NCBI GenBank assembly: GCA_016795545.1
Contig: JAEUGX010000050.1
Location: 1-64,000, forward strand
DNA: 64,000 nt
DNA from: Opitutaceae bacterium
GTDB taxonomy: Bacteria; Verrucomicrobiota; Verrucomicrobiia; Opitutales; Opitutaceae
Direction of reading: 5' to 3'
This document shows positions 26,211 to 34,201 of this stretch, piece by piece. Within the stretch, counting starts at the first letter, position 1; each line of letters begins with the position of its first letter. The notes under the pieces were generated by a model. That model was not told the origin of the DNA. It saw nothing but the letters and a program-made list of their open reading frames with translations, and did not search any database. A program made the position numbers and the translations under genes.

Positions 26211-27143
26211 ATGACCGCGGCTTCGGGACCACACCTCCTCATCCGGATGGTGCGCACGGTCGCGGCGGCGGCGGCCTGGCTGGCCGCCGTCCTCACGGCC
26301 CCGGCGCTGACCGTGGCCACCTTCAACCTTGAGAATTACACGCTGGCCGACCGCATGGTGGACGGCGTCTTCCGGCAGGCGTACCCGAAACCGGAAGCGG
26401 AGCAGGCCGCGTTGATCCGGGTCGTCGCCGGGATCGCACCGGACATCCTCGCGGTGCAGGAGATGGGCGGCCCGCCCTACCTCGAGGAGTTTCGCCGCGC
26501 CCTCGAGCGGGCGGGGCAGGATTTTCCGTTCGCCGTCGTGCTGGAGGGGCCGGACCCCGACCGGCACGTGGCCGTGCTCGCGAAGCTCCCGTTCCGCGAG
26601 GTCCGGCGCCATGCGCGCGTGCCGGTGACCTATTTCGGGCGGGAGGAGGCGGTGAAGCGCGGCGTGCTCGAGGTGTCCTTCGCGACCGCCGCCGGCGACC
26701 TGACGCTGTTTGTCGTGCACTTGAAGAGCAAACGCACGGAGCGCCCCGACGACCCCGAGGGCGCCATCCTCCGCGCGCGGGAGGCCGAGGCCGTGCGTGA
26801 CCTGGTGCTGACGCGCCATCCCGATCCCCGGCGGGCGCGCTTCATCGTCTGCGGCGACTGGAACGACACCCCGAACACGCGGCCGGTCCGCGCGCTGCAA
26901 AAGCGCGGCGAAACCGTGGTGGGGGAGATCCTGCGCGCGACGGACTCGCGCGGCGAGACCTGGACGCAGTTCTACCGGGCCGCCGAGCTCTACAGTCGAT
27001 TCGACTACCTGCTCGTCTCGCCCGCCCTGCGGCCGCACGTGGCAGGAGGCCGGGCGCTGATCTGGGACGGCGACGGCAGCGGCGCGGGGAGCGACCATCG
27101 GCCGGTCTACCTCCGGCTGGAGTTCGCCGCCGGCGCACCGTAG
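26211..27143 (+). CDS. Exported endonuclease/exonuclease/phosphatase-family protein
   Basis: A 310-residue EEP-superfamily protein with an N-terminal signal-like helix. The catalytic signatures are TFNLEN (N39-N42), VQEM (Q83-E84), VHLKS (H170), GDWND (215-219) and SDHRPVY (294-300), so the metal site is intact. Members cleave phosphodiester or phosphomonoester bonds of nucleic acids, lipids or inositol phosphates; the substrate is unknown. It lies 4 bases after the M48 protease gene and converges with the lipoprotein gene. Confidence 0.82.
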   Translation: MTAASGPHLLIRMVRTVAAAAAWLAAVLTAPALTVATFNLENYTLADRMVDGVFRQAYPKPEAEQAALIRVVAGIAPDILAVQEMGGPPYLEEFRRALERAGQDFPFAVVLEGPDPDRHVAVLAKLPFREVRRHARVPVTYFGREEAVKRGVLEVSFATAAGDLTLFVVHLKSKRTERPDDPEGAILRAREAEAVRDLVLTRHPDPRRARFIVCGDWNDTPNTRPVRALQKRGETVVGEILRATDSRGETWTQFYRAAELYSRFDYLLVSPALRPHVAGGRALIWDGDGSGAGSDHRPVYLRLEFAAGAP

Positions 27144-27163
27144 CGGGCCCGGGCGACGGGGCG

Positions 27164-28081
27164 TCAGTTGGCCGAGACGGTCACGGACACCGAGCTCTCG
27201 CCCGCGCTGCTCTTGAAGAAGAGCGATCCCGTGCCCGGCTTGCCGCCCTGGACGGGGATGGTGACGCTGGTGGAGTTGGCCGGGACCATCACCTCGGGCA
27301 TGATGACGCTTTCGCTGACATCGGTGGTCACGTCGATGAGCATGCCGCCGGCCGGAGCCGGGTTCGGGATGGTGAAGGTGAGGGCCTGCTGCTCGCCCTG
27401 GCGCAGGAAGAGGGCGCCCGGGTTGACCTGGAAGCTGATCCCGTCGACGCGGAACGTGCCGACGTCGAGGTTGCTGCCGGCGCCCATGACGGAGAGCTTG
27501 TAGTTGCGGCCGGGCTCGACCGCCGGGACGAAGAAGCTCAGCGAGCTGGGCGACTCGAAGACCGTGCGGGTGGGGAGACGGTCGAAATAGACCACGTCGG
27601 CCGGCGTGAAGCCGGCGCCGAGGATGCTGACGCGCGAGCCGACCGGCGCGCGGGTGGCCTCCGGGCGGATCACGTAGCGGCCGGCAACCCGCATGGTCTG
27701 CAACTCGGAATAGACCTCGTTCGGGATGCCGCCCGGGTCGTTCTTCACGCTGTAGCTGCAGATGAAGTAATAGGTGGCCGAGGCGCGGCCCGCCGGCAGC
27801 TGGTAGTCGAACTCCCAGATGTCCGCGCCCATGGAGCTGCGGTGCATCTTGTAACTCGTGCCGTCGATGATGATGCGCGGCTCGATGCTGTCGCGCTCGA
27901 TCTGCCCGCTTTCCGGCCGGAAACTGGCGGTGATCGTGTAGATTTGCGAGGGGTTCGCCGGAACCGTATCCGGAGTCAGGTTCGTGATGGTAAAGTTACA
28001 GCCGGCCAGGACCAGCAACAGCAAGGCGGCGGCGATGGCCGGGAAAATTCTGCTCGCGTGAAGGAAGGGAGTCTTGTGCAT
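27164..28081 (-). CDS. Lipoprotein with IPT/TIG-like domain
   Basis: A 305-residue lipoprotein (lipobox LVLAGC) with an immunoglobulin-like region near the middle (VGSRVSILGAGFTPADVVYFDRLPTR), which is the IPT/TIG signature, and beta-rich flanks ending in SVSVTVSAN. It is probably surface or periplasmic. It is divergent from the hemW-like gene. The start at 28081 is fixed by the lipoprotein signal; the longer open frame upstream is antisense to hemW. Confidence 0.7.
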   Translation of the reverse strand: MHKTPFLHASRIFPAIAAALLLLVLAGCNFTITNLTPDTVPANPSQIYTITASFRPESGQIERDSIEPRIIIDGTSYKMHRSSMGADIWEFDYQLPAGRASATYYFICSYSVKNDPGGIPNEVYSELQTMRVAGRYVIRPEATRAPVGSRVSILGAGFTPADVVYFDRLPTRTVFESPSSLSFFVPAVEPGRNYKLSVMGAGSNLDVGTFRVDGISFQVNPGALFLRQGEQQALTFTIPNPAPAGGMLIDVTTDVSESVIMPEVMVPANSTSVTIPVQGGKPGTGSLFFKSSAGESSVSVTVSAN

Positions 28082-28144
28082 TGGGAAAAACGACCGCCGG
28101 GGCCGCGTAGGCCGTTGGCAGAACGTAAATTGACTCACTTCATA

Positions 28145-29350
28145 ATGCCCGGGTTCCCACCAGCGCAAGAAAAAGCTCAGACGTCCGGAGCCTCGCCGCT
28201 CGGCGTCTATGTGCACGTGCCGTTTTGCGCGACGACCTGCGATTTTTGCGCGTTCTACCAAACGGTGCCCAAGGGCGACGCGGTCGGACGTTATCTCGAT
28301 GGGATAGAGACGGAAGCAAGCCTGGTCGCCTGGAACGACCGCCGTGTCGGCACCGCGTTCTGGGGCGGCGGCACGCCCGGTTTGCTGCGCGCGGGCGAAC
28401 TCGAGCGGCTTGGGCGCATCATGCTGCTGTACGGTGGCGGCCGGCCGGATGAGTGGACGGTGGAGCTGGCCCCAGCCACCGTGACGGAGGATCGCCTGGC
28501 GGTGCTGCGGGGCCTGGGCGTCACGCGAATCTCGCTGGGCGTGCAGAGCTTCGACGCGGCCTTGCTCGAGGCGCTCGGCCGCCAGCACACGAGCGCGCAG
28601 GTCTACCGGGCGTACGAGCTGATCCGCGGGGCGGGCTTCGCGAGCGTGAACCTCGACCTGATGTTCGCGCTGCCGAACCAGACGGAAGCCCAGTGGCGCG
28701 CCGACCTCGGCGAGGCGCTGCGACTGGCGCCGGATCACCTTTCGACGTATTGCCTGACTTTCGAGGAGGACACTGCGCTCTGGGTGAAGCTGTCGCAGGG
28801 CCGGGTGAAGCTCGACGAGGAGAAGGAAGCCTGGTTCTACCGGAAGACCTGGGAATTGCTGGGCGAGGCGGGCTACGCGCAGTACGAGGTGTCCAACTTC
28901 GCCCGTCCGGGACACGCCTGCCGGCACAACCTCAACACCTGGAACATGCACGAATGGGTCGGCCTCGGCCCCTCGGCCGCGTCGCAGTTCGCCGGCTGGC
29001 GCGCGAGCAATCCCGCGGACTTGGCGCGGTGGCTGGAGGAGACGGCGGCGGGCCGGCGGGCGACCGTCGACCGCGTCGAGCTCACGCCGGAGCTGCTGGC
29101 GTCGGACGCCGTGATCTTCGGCCTGCGCATGAACGAGGGTGTCCTGCTCCCGCGCCTGCGGCGGCGCTTCCCGACGCCGCGCTGGGCGGGGCTGGAGGAC
29201 CTGCTGCCGCGGCTGCTGCTGGGCGGGCTGCTCGAGGCGACGCCGGAGGGGCGCATCCTCCTGACCGCGCGCGGCCGGCTGGTCGCGGACGCGGTCGGAG
29301 CGGAAATCCTTGAGGCTTTTGAGCCGGCCACAAAAGTACCGGCCCGATGA
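28145..29350 (+). CDS. hemW: HemW-like radical SAM coproporphyrinogen oxidase family protein
   Basis: A 401-residue radical SAM protein with CATTCDFC (C28, C32, C35) as the [4Fe-4S] motif, GGGTPG, a TIM-barrel segment RISLGVQSFDAALLEALGR and the family C-terminal region beginning NTWNMHEWVGLGPSAAS, which is also found in HemW and HemN. HemW proteins act as haem chaperones, whereas HemN is the anaerobic oxidase; the lack of a fourth Cys after CxxC fits HemW better, but the exact role is unproven. It overlaps the M23 peptidase gene by ATGA. Confidence 0.85.
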   Translation: MPGFPPAQEKAQTSGASPLGVYVHVPFCATTCDFCAFYQTVPKGDAVGRYLDGIETEASLVAWNDRRVGTAFWGGGTPGLLRAGELERLGRIMLLYGGGRPDEWTVELAPATVTEDRLAVLRGLGVTRISLGVQSFDAALLEALGRQHTSAQVYRAYELIRGAGFASVNLDLMFALPNQTEAQWRADLGEALRLAPDHLSTYCLTFEEDTALWVKLSQGRVKLDEEKEAWFYRKTWELLGEAGYAQYEVSNFARPGHACRHNLNTWNMHEWVGLGPSAASQFAGWRASNPADLARWLEETAAGRRATVDRVELTPELLASDAVIFGLRMNEGVLLPRLRRRFPTPRWAGLEDLLPRLLLGGLLEATPEGRILLTARGRLVADAVGAEILEAFEPATKVPAR

Positions 29351-30363
29351 TCCGTTTTTTCCTGCTCTTCCTGGCCTGGGCGACCGTGCCCGGCTCGGTT
29401 TCCGCCCAGCGTCTGGCGATCGATTGGCCGACGCCGAACCGGGCGTGGGAGCAGGGCCGGAGCTACGAGGCGTGGGTGCAGCCGACGGTGTCGGGCGAGC
29501 CGGAGTCAGGGCTCTTCGGCTGCGTCCGCAGCCACGGAACCCAGTTTCACGAGGGCATCGACATCCGCCCGGTGGCGCGCGATGGCCGCGGCGAGGCGAC
29601 CGACCGCATCACGGCGGCGATGGACGGCGTCGTGCGCTACGTCAACACCCGCGCCGGCAACAGCAACTACGGCCGCTACGTCGTGCTCGAGCATCCCGGG
29701 GTTACGCCCGCCGTGTACACCCTCTACGCCCACCTCGCGCGCGTCGAGGCCGGCATCGCCCCCGGGACCCCGGTGAAGCGCGGCCAGGTGATCGCGACCA
29801 TGGGCCGCAGCGCGGGCGGCTCGGGCATCCCGCGCGAACGGGCGCACCTGCACTTCGAGATCGGGCTGATGGCGACGGAGAATTTCCAGCCGTGGTACGT
29901 CTGGCGGAAGTTCGGCAGCCCGAACGAGCACGGGGTGTGGAATGGCATGAACCTGCTGGGCATCGACGTGCACGATTTCCTGAACGACTGGCGGGACGGA
30001 AGGGTGGACAACCTGCAGCAGTACTTCGACGGCATGCGCGGAGTCGTGAAGGTGCGGATCGCCACGACCCGCGTGCCCGATTTCATCCGGCGCTACCCGT
30101 CGCTCCTCCGCAGGCCGCTGCCGCTCGGGTTGGTCGGGGGGTGGGAGGTGGAGTTCAATGCCACCGGCCTGCCCTTCGCCTGGACGCCGCTGTCCCCGCA
30201 GGAAGCCACCGGTCTCCGGCCCAACTCCCCGCGCATCGTGTCGGCCGACGCCGCGGCGCTCCGTTCCCGCCGCTGCAAGTCGCTGGTCCGCATGCAGGGG
30301 GGCACGCAGCTGCCGGGATCGGACCTGAATACGGTGCTGCAGCAGGTCTTCGGCCTGAGGTGA
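29347..30363 (+). CDS. Exported M23 (LytM-type) peptidase
   Basis: A 338-residue protein with a signal peptide (FFLLFLAWATVPGSVSAQ) and a LytM domain. Zinc ligands are H68 and D72 in HEGID and H169 in HLHF (167-170), with H129 in YAHL as the catalytic histidine. Such enzymes cut peptidoglycan cross-links, or act as degenerate activators; here the catalytic set is complete, so an active endopeptidase is likely. The last 120 residues are unassigned. It starts at an ATGA overlap with hemW. Confidence 0.82.
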   Translation: MIRFFLLFLAWATVPGSVSAQRLAIDWPTPNRAWEQGRSYEAWVQPTVSGEPESGLFGCVRSHGTQFHEGIDIRPVARDGRGEATDRITAAMDGVVRYVNTRAGNSNYGRYVVLEHPGVTPAVYTLYAHLARVEAGIAPGTPVKRGQVIATMGRSAGGSGIPRERAHLHFEIGLMATENFQPWYVWRKFGSPNEHGVWNGMNLLGIDVHDFLNDWRDGRVDNLQQYFDGMRGVVKVRIATTRVPDFIRRYPSLLRRPLPLGLVGGWEVEFNATGLPFAWTPLSPQEATGLRPNSPRIVSADAAALRSRRCKSLVRMQGGTQLPGSDLNTVLQQVFGLR

Positions 30364-30364
30364 A

Positions 30365-30386
30365 CGCCGCCGGCCGGCCGGCGGCG
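30365..30386. repeat. Perfect 22-base palindrome downstream of M23 gene
   Basis: The 22 bases starting two after the M23 stop codon read the same on both strands (CGCCGCCGGCC repeated inverted). They could form a GC hairpin or be a protein site; there is no T-run, so a rho-independent terminator is doubtful. Confidence 0.35.
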
Positions 30387-30572
30387 GATCGCCCGCGAGG
30401 ATCAGCCTTGACTGATTCCTGCGCTCCCGGGCGGGGCCACGGGGAATGAGGGGGCGCGAGTACGAAAGGACGCGAGGTCCAAATCTCTGAACGCTCGACC
30501 CTCAATGCTCAACCCCTCCTCCCGTCCCGGGGAAGTCGCGAGCGCCTGGCGGTCCGACGGCAGGAGTCCGTA

Positions 30573-31313
30573 TCAGCTCTTCTTGCCGGGCGGCTCGAAG
30601 ATGTAGCCGATGCCGTGCACCGTCTTGAAGCAGTCGAGCGAGATCCCGTTGCCGTCGAAGAGGGAGCGGACCTTGACGATGTACTGGTCCAGCGAGCGGC
30701 TGCGGATGTCGGCGTGGATGCCCCAAACCGAGTGGATCAGCTCCTTGCGCGTGATCACCACGCCGACGTGCGTGTGGAGGTAGGCGAGGATGCCCAGCTC
30801 TTTGCGGCCGGTCTTGTGCACGGTGCCGTTCGGAAACTCGATCTCGAGGCGCTCCGGGTGAACCTTGGCGCCGAGGAACTCGAAGGGGCCGTCGATGGTG
30901 CGGACGTTCTTGGTGACGTTGAAGTCCGCCTTGCTCTCCGCACGGCGGAGCACGGCGCGGATGCGCGCCACGACTTCGGTGTAGCTGAACGGCTTCGTGA
31001 TGTAGTCGTCGCCGCCCATGTTGAGCCCGCTGATCTTGTCCTCGGCCTGCGTGTGCGCGGTGAGGAAGATCGTCGGCACGTTGATATCCTCGGCCTTGAG
31101 CTGCTTCAGCAAGTCGAAGCCGGAGCTGTCCGGGAGGTTGATGTCGAGCAGCAGCAGGTTGGCGAAATTGTTCTGCAGGAACCGCAGCGCCGGCGCGCAC
31201 CGGTTGTAGGCCTGCACGTTCATGTTCGCATCTTCGAGATGCTGGGTGAGGAGTTTAGCCAACTCTTCCTCGTCTTCGACGATGACGATCAAGGGACGGG
31301 GTTCAGCGCACAT
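30573..31313 (-). CDS. OmpR-family response regulator, no adjacent kinase
   Basis: A 246-residue two-component response regulator. The receiver domain has E13/D14, the phospho-acceptor D57 in LLLDINLPD, T85 and K107 in the standard positions. The C-terminal winged helix has the OmpR/PhoB transactivation features (ELGILAYLHTHVGVVITRKELIHSVWG ... DQYIVKVRSLF ... VHGIGYIF). There is no histidine kinase gene nearby, so the partner is elsewhere. Its start faces aguB across an A+T-rich gap containing a likely promoter. Confidence 0.88.
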   Translation of the reverse strand: MCAEPRPLIVIVEDEEELAKLLTQHLEDANMNVQAYNRCAPALRFLQNNFANLLLLDINLPDSSGFDLLKQLKAEDINVPTIFLTAHTQAEDKISGLNMGGDDYITKPFSYTEVVARIRAVLRRAESKADFNVTKNVRTIDGPFEFLGAKVHPERLEIEFPNGTVHKTGRKELGILAYLHTHVGVVITRKELIHSVWGIHADIRSRSLDQYIVKVRSLFDGNGISLDCFKTVHGIGYIFEPPGKKS

Positions 31314-31350
31314 GGTGTAGGTTAAGGGTTTTCAAGAGGTGACGGATGGT

Positions 31351-31378
31351 TTTTTACAATTAACATTTCATTTGTCAA
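31351..31378 (-). promoter_or_regulatory. Probable sigma-70-type promoter of the response regulator
   Basis: On the minus strand TTGACA (31378-31373) is followed after 16 bases by TAAAAA (31356-31351), about 38 bases before the start codon at 31313, in an A+T-rich patch. The -35 is perfect and the -10 is four of six, so the call is moderate. Confidence 0.42.
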
Positions 31379-31458
31379 AGCCTTGTTGACATCCGTTGCA
31401 GATTATTGGCACGGAGAGATTTCTTGAAATCCGCAAGGGGGGACCGTTCGCTTCGCCC

Positions 31459-32334
31459 ATGAAAGTAACTTTGGGGCTGCTTCAGCATGCTTGCACCGGC
31501 AATCCGGCGCAGAACCTCAGGAAAACCCTCGCCCTGGCCGAGAAGGCGGCCAAGCGGGGCGCCAACATCATCTGCACGCAGGAACTCTTTCGCTCCCAAT
31601 ATTTCTGCCAGAGCGAGGATCACGCCAACTTTGCGCTGGCCGAGTCCATTCCCGGGCCGAGCACCCGCGCGTTCCAGCAGCTGGCGCGGCGGCACGGCGT
31701 GGTGGTGATCGCGTCGCTGTTCGAGCGGCGGGCGGCGGGGCTTTACCACAACACGGCGGTGATCATCGACGCGGACGGCAAGCTGCTCGGCATCTACCGG
31801 AAGATGCACATCCCCGACGATCCGCTGTACTATGAGAAATTTTATTTCACGCCGGGCGACACCGGGTTCCGGGCCTGGCAGACCCGCTTCGGACGGATCG
31901 GGGTCCTGATCTGCTGGGACCAGTGGTATCCCGAGGCGGCGCGGCTGACCGCGCTGCAGGGCGCGGAGATCCTTTTCTACCCGACGGCGATCGGCTGGCA
32001 CCCGCAGGAGAAGCGTGCGCACGGCGGCGAGCAGCACGGCGCGTGGGAGACCATCCAGCGCGCGCACGGCGTGGCGAACGGCTGTTTTGTCGCGGTGGTC
32101 AACCGCGTCGGCAACGAGCGCCCCGTCGGCGGCGACGGCATCGAATTCTGGGGCCAGAGCTTTGTCGCGGGCACCAGCGGGCAGATCCTCGCCAAGGCCG
32201 CGGTCGACCGTGAGGAGCTCCTCCTCGTGCCGGTCGACCTGGGCAAGGTGGACGTCACGCGCACGCACTGGCCCTTTCTGCGCGACCGCCGGATCGACGC
32301 CTACGGCGACCTCACCAGGCGCTTCATCGACTGA
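31459..32334 (+). CDS. aguB: N-carbamoylputrescine amidase
   Basis: A 291-residue nitrilase-superfamily enzyme. The catalytic triad is E42 (CTQELF), K115 (YRKMHIPDD) and C152 (ICWDQWYPEA). The last motif and the FLRDRRIDAYGDL tail are characteristic of AguB, which releases putrescine from N-carbamoylputrescine. The agmatine deiminase gene follows 65 bases downstream, completing the agmatine to putrescine route. The ATG at 31459 is chosen because earlier in-frame starts add a non-family extension. The response regulator gene is divergent from it. Confidence 0.93.
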   Translation: MKVTLGLLQHACTGNPAQNLRKTLALAEKAAKRGANIICTQELFRSQYFCQSEDHANFALAESIPGPSTRAFQQLARRHGVVVIASLFERRAAGLYHNTAVIIDADGKLLGIYRKMHIPDDPLYYEKFYFTPGDTGFRAWQTRFGRIGVLICWDQWYPEAARLTALQGAEILFYPTAIGWHPQEKRAHGGEQHGAWETIQRAHGVANGCFVAVVNRVGNERPVGGDGIEFWGQSFVAGTSGQILAKAAVDREELLLVPVDLGKVDVTRTHWPFLRDRRIDAYGDLTRRFID

Positions 32335-32399
32335 GCGAGCCCTCCCGCCGTCCGTGGCCCTCGCCGCCGGGCGGTGGGACACACGACCACCCGCCAACG

Positions 32400-33458
32400 A
32401 TGACTTCCTCCTCCGCTATCCCCCGGGCCACGCCCGCCGCCCTCGGCTTCCGCATGCCGGCGGAGTGGGAGCCGCAAGCCGCGGTCTGGCTTTCCTGGCC
32501 CCACAACCGCGCGACCTGGCCCGGCCGCTTCCGTCCCATCCCGGGCGTGTTCGCGCGGATCGTCGCCGCGATCAGCCGCCACGAGCCGGTGCGCATCAAC
32601 TGCGCGCGCGCGTTGCAGGCGCCGGCGCGGCGGCTCTGCGCCGCCGCCGGCGCGGACCTGCGCCGGGTGCGGTTCTACGACCACCCGACCAACGACGCCT
32701 GGTGCCGCGACCATGGGCCGATCTTCGTGAAAAACGACCGGACCGGCGAGGTGGCCGTGACCGACTGGGTCCACAACGCGTGGGGAGGGAAGTATCCGCC
32801 GTACGACCTCGACAATCTCGTGCCGCCGCGGATCGCGCGGCGGCTGCGCCTGCGCCGGTTCGAGCAAGCCATGGTGCTCGAGGGCGGCTCCATCGACGTC
32901 AACGGCGCCGGGCTGTTGCTGACCAGCGAGCAGTGCCTGCTCAACCCCAACCGCAACCCGCACCTCGACCGGGGCCAGATCGAGCGCAACCTGCGCGACT
33001 ACCTGGGCGTGCGGCGGGTGCTGTGGCTGGGGGAGGGGATCGTCGGCGACGACACCGACGGCCATATCGACGACATGACCCGCTTCTTCAAGGCGGACGG
33101 GTTCGTGACCGTGGTGGAGCCCAACCGACGCGACGCCAACCACGGCCCGCTGCGGGAGAACCTGGAACGGCTGCGCACTTTCCGCACGCCGGCCGGCCGG
33201 CCGTTTGAGATCGTCACCCTGCCCATGCCGCGACCGTTCGGCTTCCGCGGCCAGCGGGTGCCGGCGAGCTACGCGAATTTTCTCGTCATCAACGGCGCGG
33301 TGCTCGTCCCGCAGTTCCGGCAGCAGCGGCGGGATGCCGAGGCCTGCGCCATCCTCGGACACTGCTTTCCCGGGCGCGAGATCCTCCCGATCGACTGCTA
33401 CGACCTGATCTGGGGCCTCGGCACGCTGCACTGCATCTCGCAGCAGCAGCCGCGCTGA
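32400..33458 (+). CDS. aguA: Agmatine deiminase
   Basis: A 352-residue guanidine-modifying enzyme (penteins fold). The N-terminal MPAEWEPQAAVWLSWP, DAWCRDHGPIFV, VLEGGSIDVNG, TDGHIDD and the C-terminal catalytic Cys at LHCISQQQP (C345) are all in place. It converts agmatine to N-carbamoylputrescine and ammonia, the substrate of AguB upstream. Arginine decarboxylase, which would feed it, is not in the window. Confidence 0.93.
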   Translation: MTSSSAIPRATPAALGFRMPAEWEPQAAVWLSWPHNRATWPGRFRPIPGVFARIVAAISRHEPVRINCARALQAPARRLCAAAGADLRRVRFYDHPTNDAWCRDHGPIFVKNDRTGEVAVTDWVHNAWGGKYPPYDLDNLVPPRIARRLRLRRFEQAMVLEGGSIDVNGAGLLLTSEQCLLNPNRNPHLDRGQIERNLRDYLGVRRVLWLGEGIVGDDTDGHIDDMTRFFKADGFVTVVEPNRRDANHGPLRENLERLRTFRTPAGRPFEIVTLPMPRPFGFRGQRVPASYANFLVINGAVLVPQFRQQRRDAEACAILGHCFPGREILPIDCYDLIWGLGTLHCISQQQPR

Positions 33459-33544
33459 ACCCGGTCGCGGCGCCGACGATTTCTGCCAGCCACTTCGCCC
33501 ATAACCTCTTGGAACCCGCCGGGCGCAATCGGATCCTCCTGCTT

Positions 33545-34006
33545 ATGAAATCCGCCATGTCTTTCCTTTTGACCGGACTGCTCCTGCTGTCCGGTTGCGC
33601 GTCCATGCCCGAGCGGGTCCGCGACCGCTTCGCCGACGTGCCGCCGCAGACCCGCGAATTCGCCGGCAACCCCAAGGAGGTCGCGGCCGCCGCGCTGCAG
33701 GCGTTCAAGCGGCTGGACTTTCTTGTCACGCGGTCGAAGCCGGCGCGGATCGAGGCGGTAAGCCGGATCAACACGAGCGTGGCTTTTGCCGACTCGCGCC
33801 AGCTGTTGGTGCAAGTCGAACTGGCGGAAGGGGGCCCCGGCCACACCTCGGTGGCCCTGACCCTGACCGAGCAGGTGCAGAGCCAGTCGATGGGCGGCAC
33901 GAGCCAGCAGGCGATGAGGGAACACGGATTCTACGCGCTCTATTTCGCTACTTTGCAACAGGTTATTGATGACCAGGCGGCTGCGGCGGTTTCCGACAAA
34001 AACTGA
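33545..34006 (+). CDS. Small lipoprotein of unknown function
   Basis: A 153-residue lipoprotein with lipobox LLLSGC and a mature domain with helices and strands (KEVAAAALQAFKRLDFLVTRSKPARIEAV). No family match is clear; similar lipoproteins are found near rpsA or polyamine genes only by chance as far as I know. The ATG at 33545 gives a normal signal length; the frame opens at a TTG at 33509. Confidence 0.65.
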   Translation: MKSAMSFLLTGLLLLSGCASMPERVRDRFADVPPQTREFAGNPKEVAAAALQAFKRLDFLVTRSKPARIEAVSRINTSVAFADSRQLLVQVELAEGGPGHTSVALTLTEQVQSQSMGGTSQQAMREHGFYALYFATLQQVIDDQAAAAVSDKN

Positions 34007-34069
34007 TTTTTCTCTTGCCCGGTCCCGGGTGATCAGGGACTTTCGATCTCTTTCGCGGCGTTCTTAGGT

Positions 34070-34145
34070 CAGGCCGGTGTTGCCGCGGCGCTCCCACCGG
34101 CCTGTCAGTCAGACCAACCCTCAACCACCGGATCCGCAAGGATCC
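34070..34145 (+). promoter_or_regulatory. Structured leader of rpsA
   Basis: The 195-base leader holds two perfect hairpins: CAGGCCGGTG/CACCGGCCTG (34070-34079 and 34095-34104, 15-base loop) and GGATCC-GCAA-GGATCC (34130-34145), the latter with a GNRA tetraloop. S1 in other bacteria represses its own translation by binding its leader, so this is a plausible autoregulatory element (inference). Confidence 0.4.
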
Positions 34146-34201
34146 AAGCCGGAAGCCGGGCGTTCGGGAGCAAGCGCACGTCGTTCCGACCACAGTCCAA
34201 C

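Noticed and set aside
24704..26326. 540-codon minus-strand open frame opposite the M48 protease
   Set aside because: The protease with HEIGH and membrane segments is the real gene; the antisense frame is Gln/Arg-rich shadow.
31407..31425. TTGGCACG as a sigma-54 -24 element upstream of aguB
   Set aside because: The GC of the -12 element is missing at the required 10-base spacing.
34146..34160. AAGCCGG direct repeat as part of a CRISPR or repeat array
   Set aside because: There are only two copies, with no spacing pattern or cas genes.
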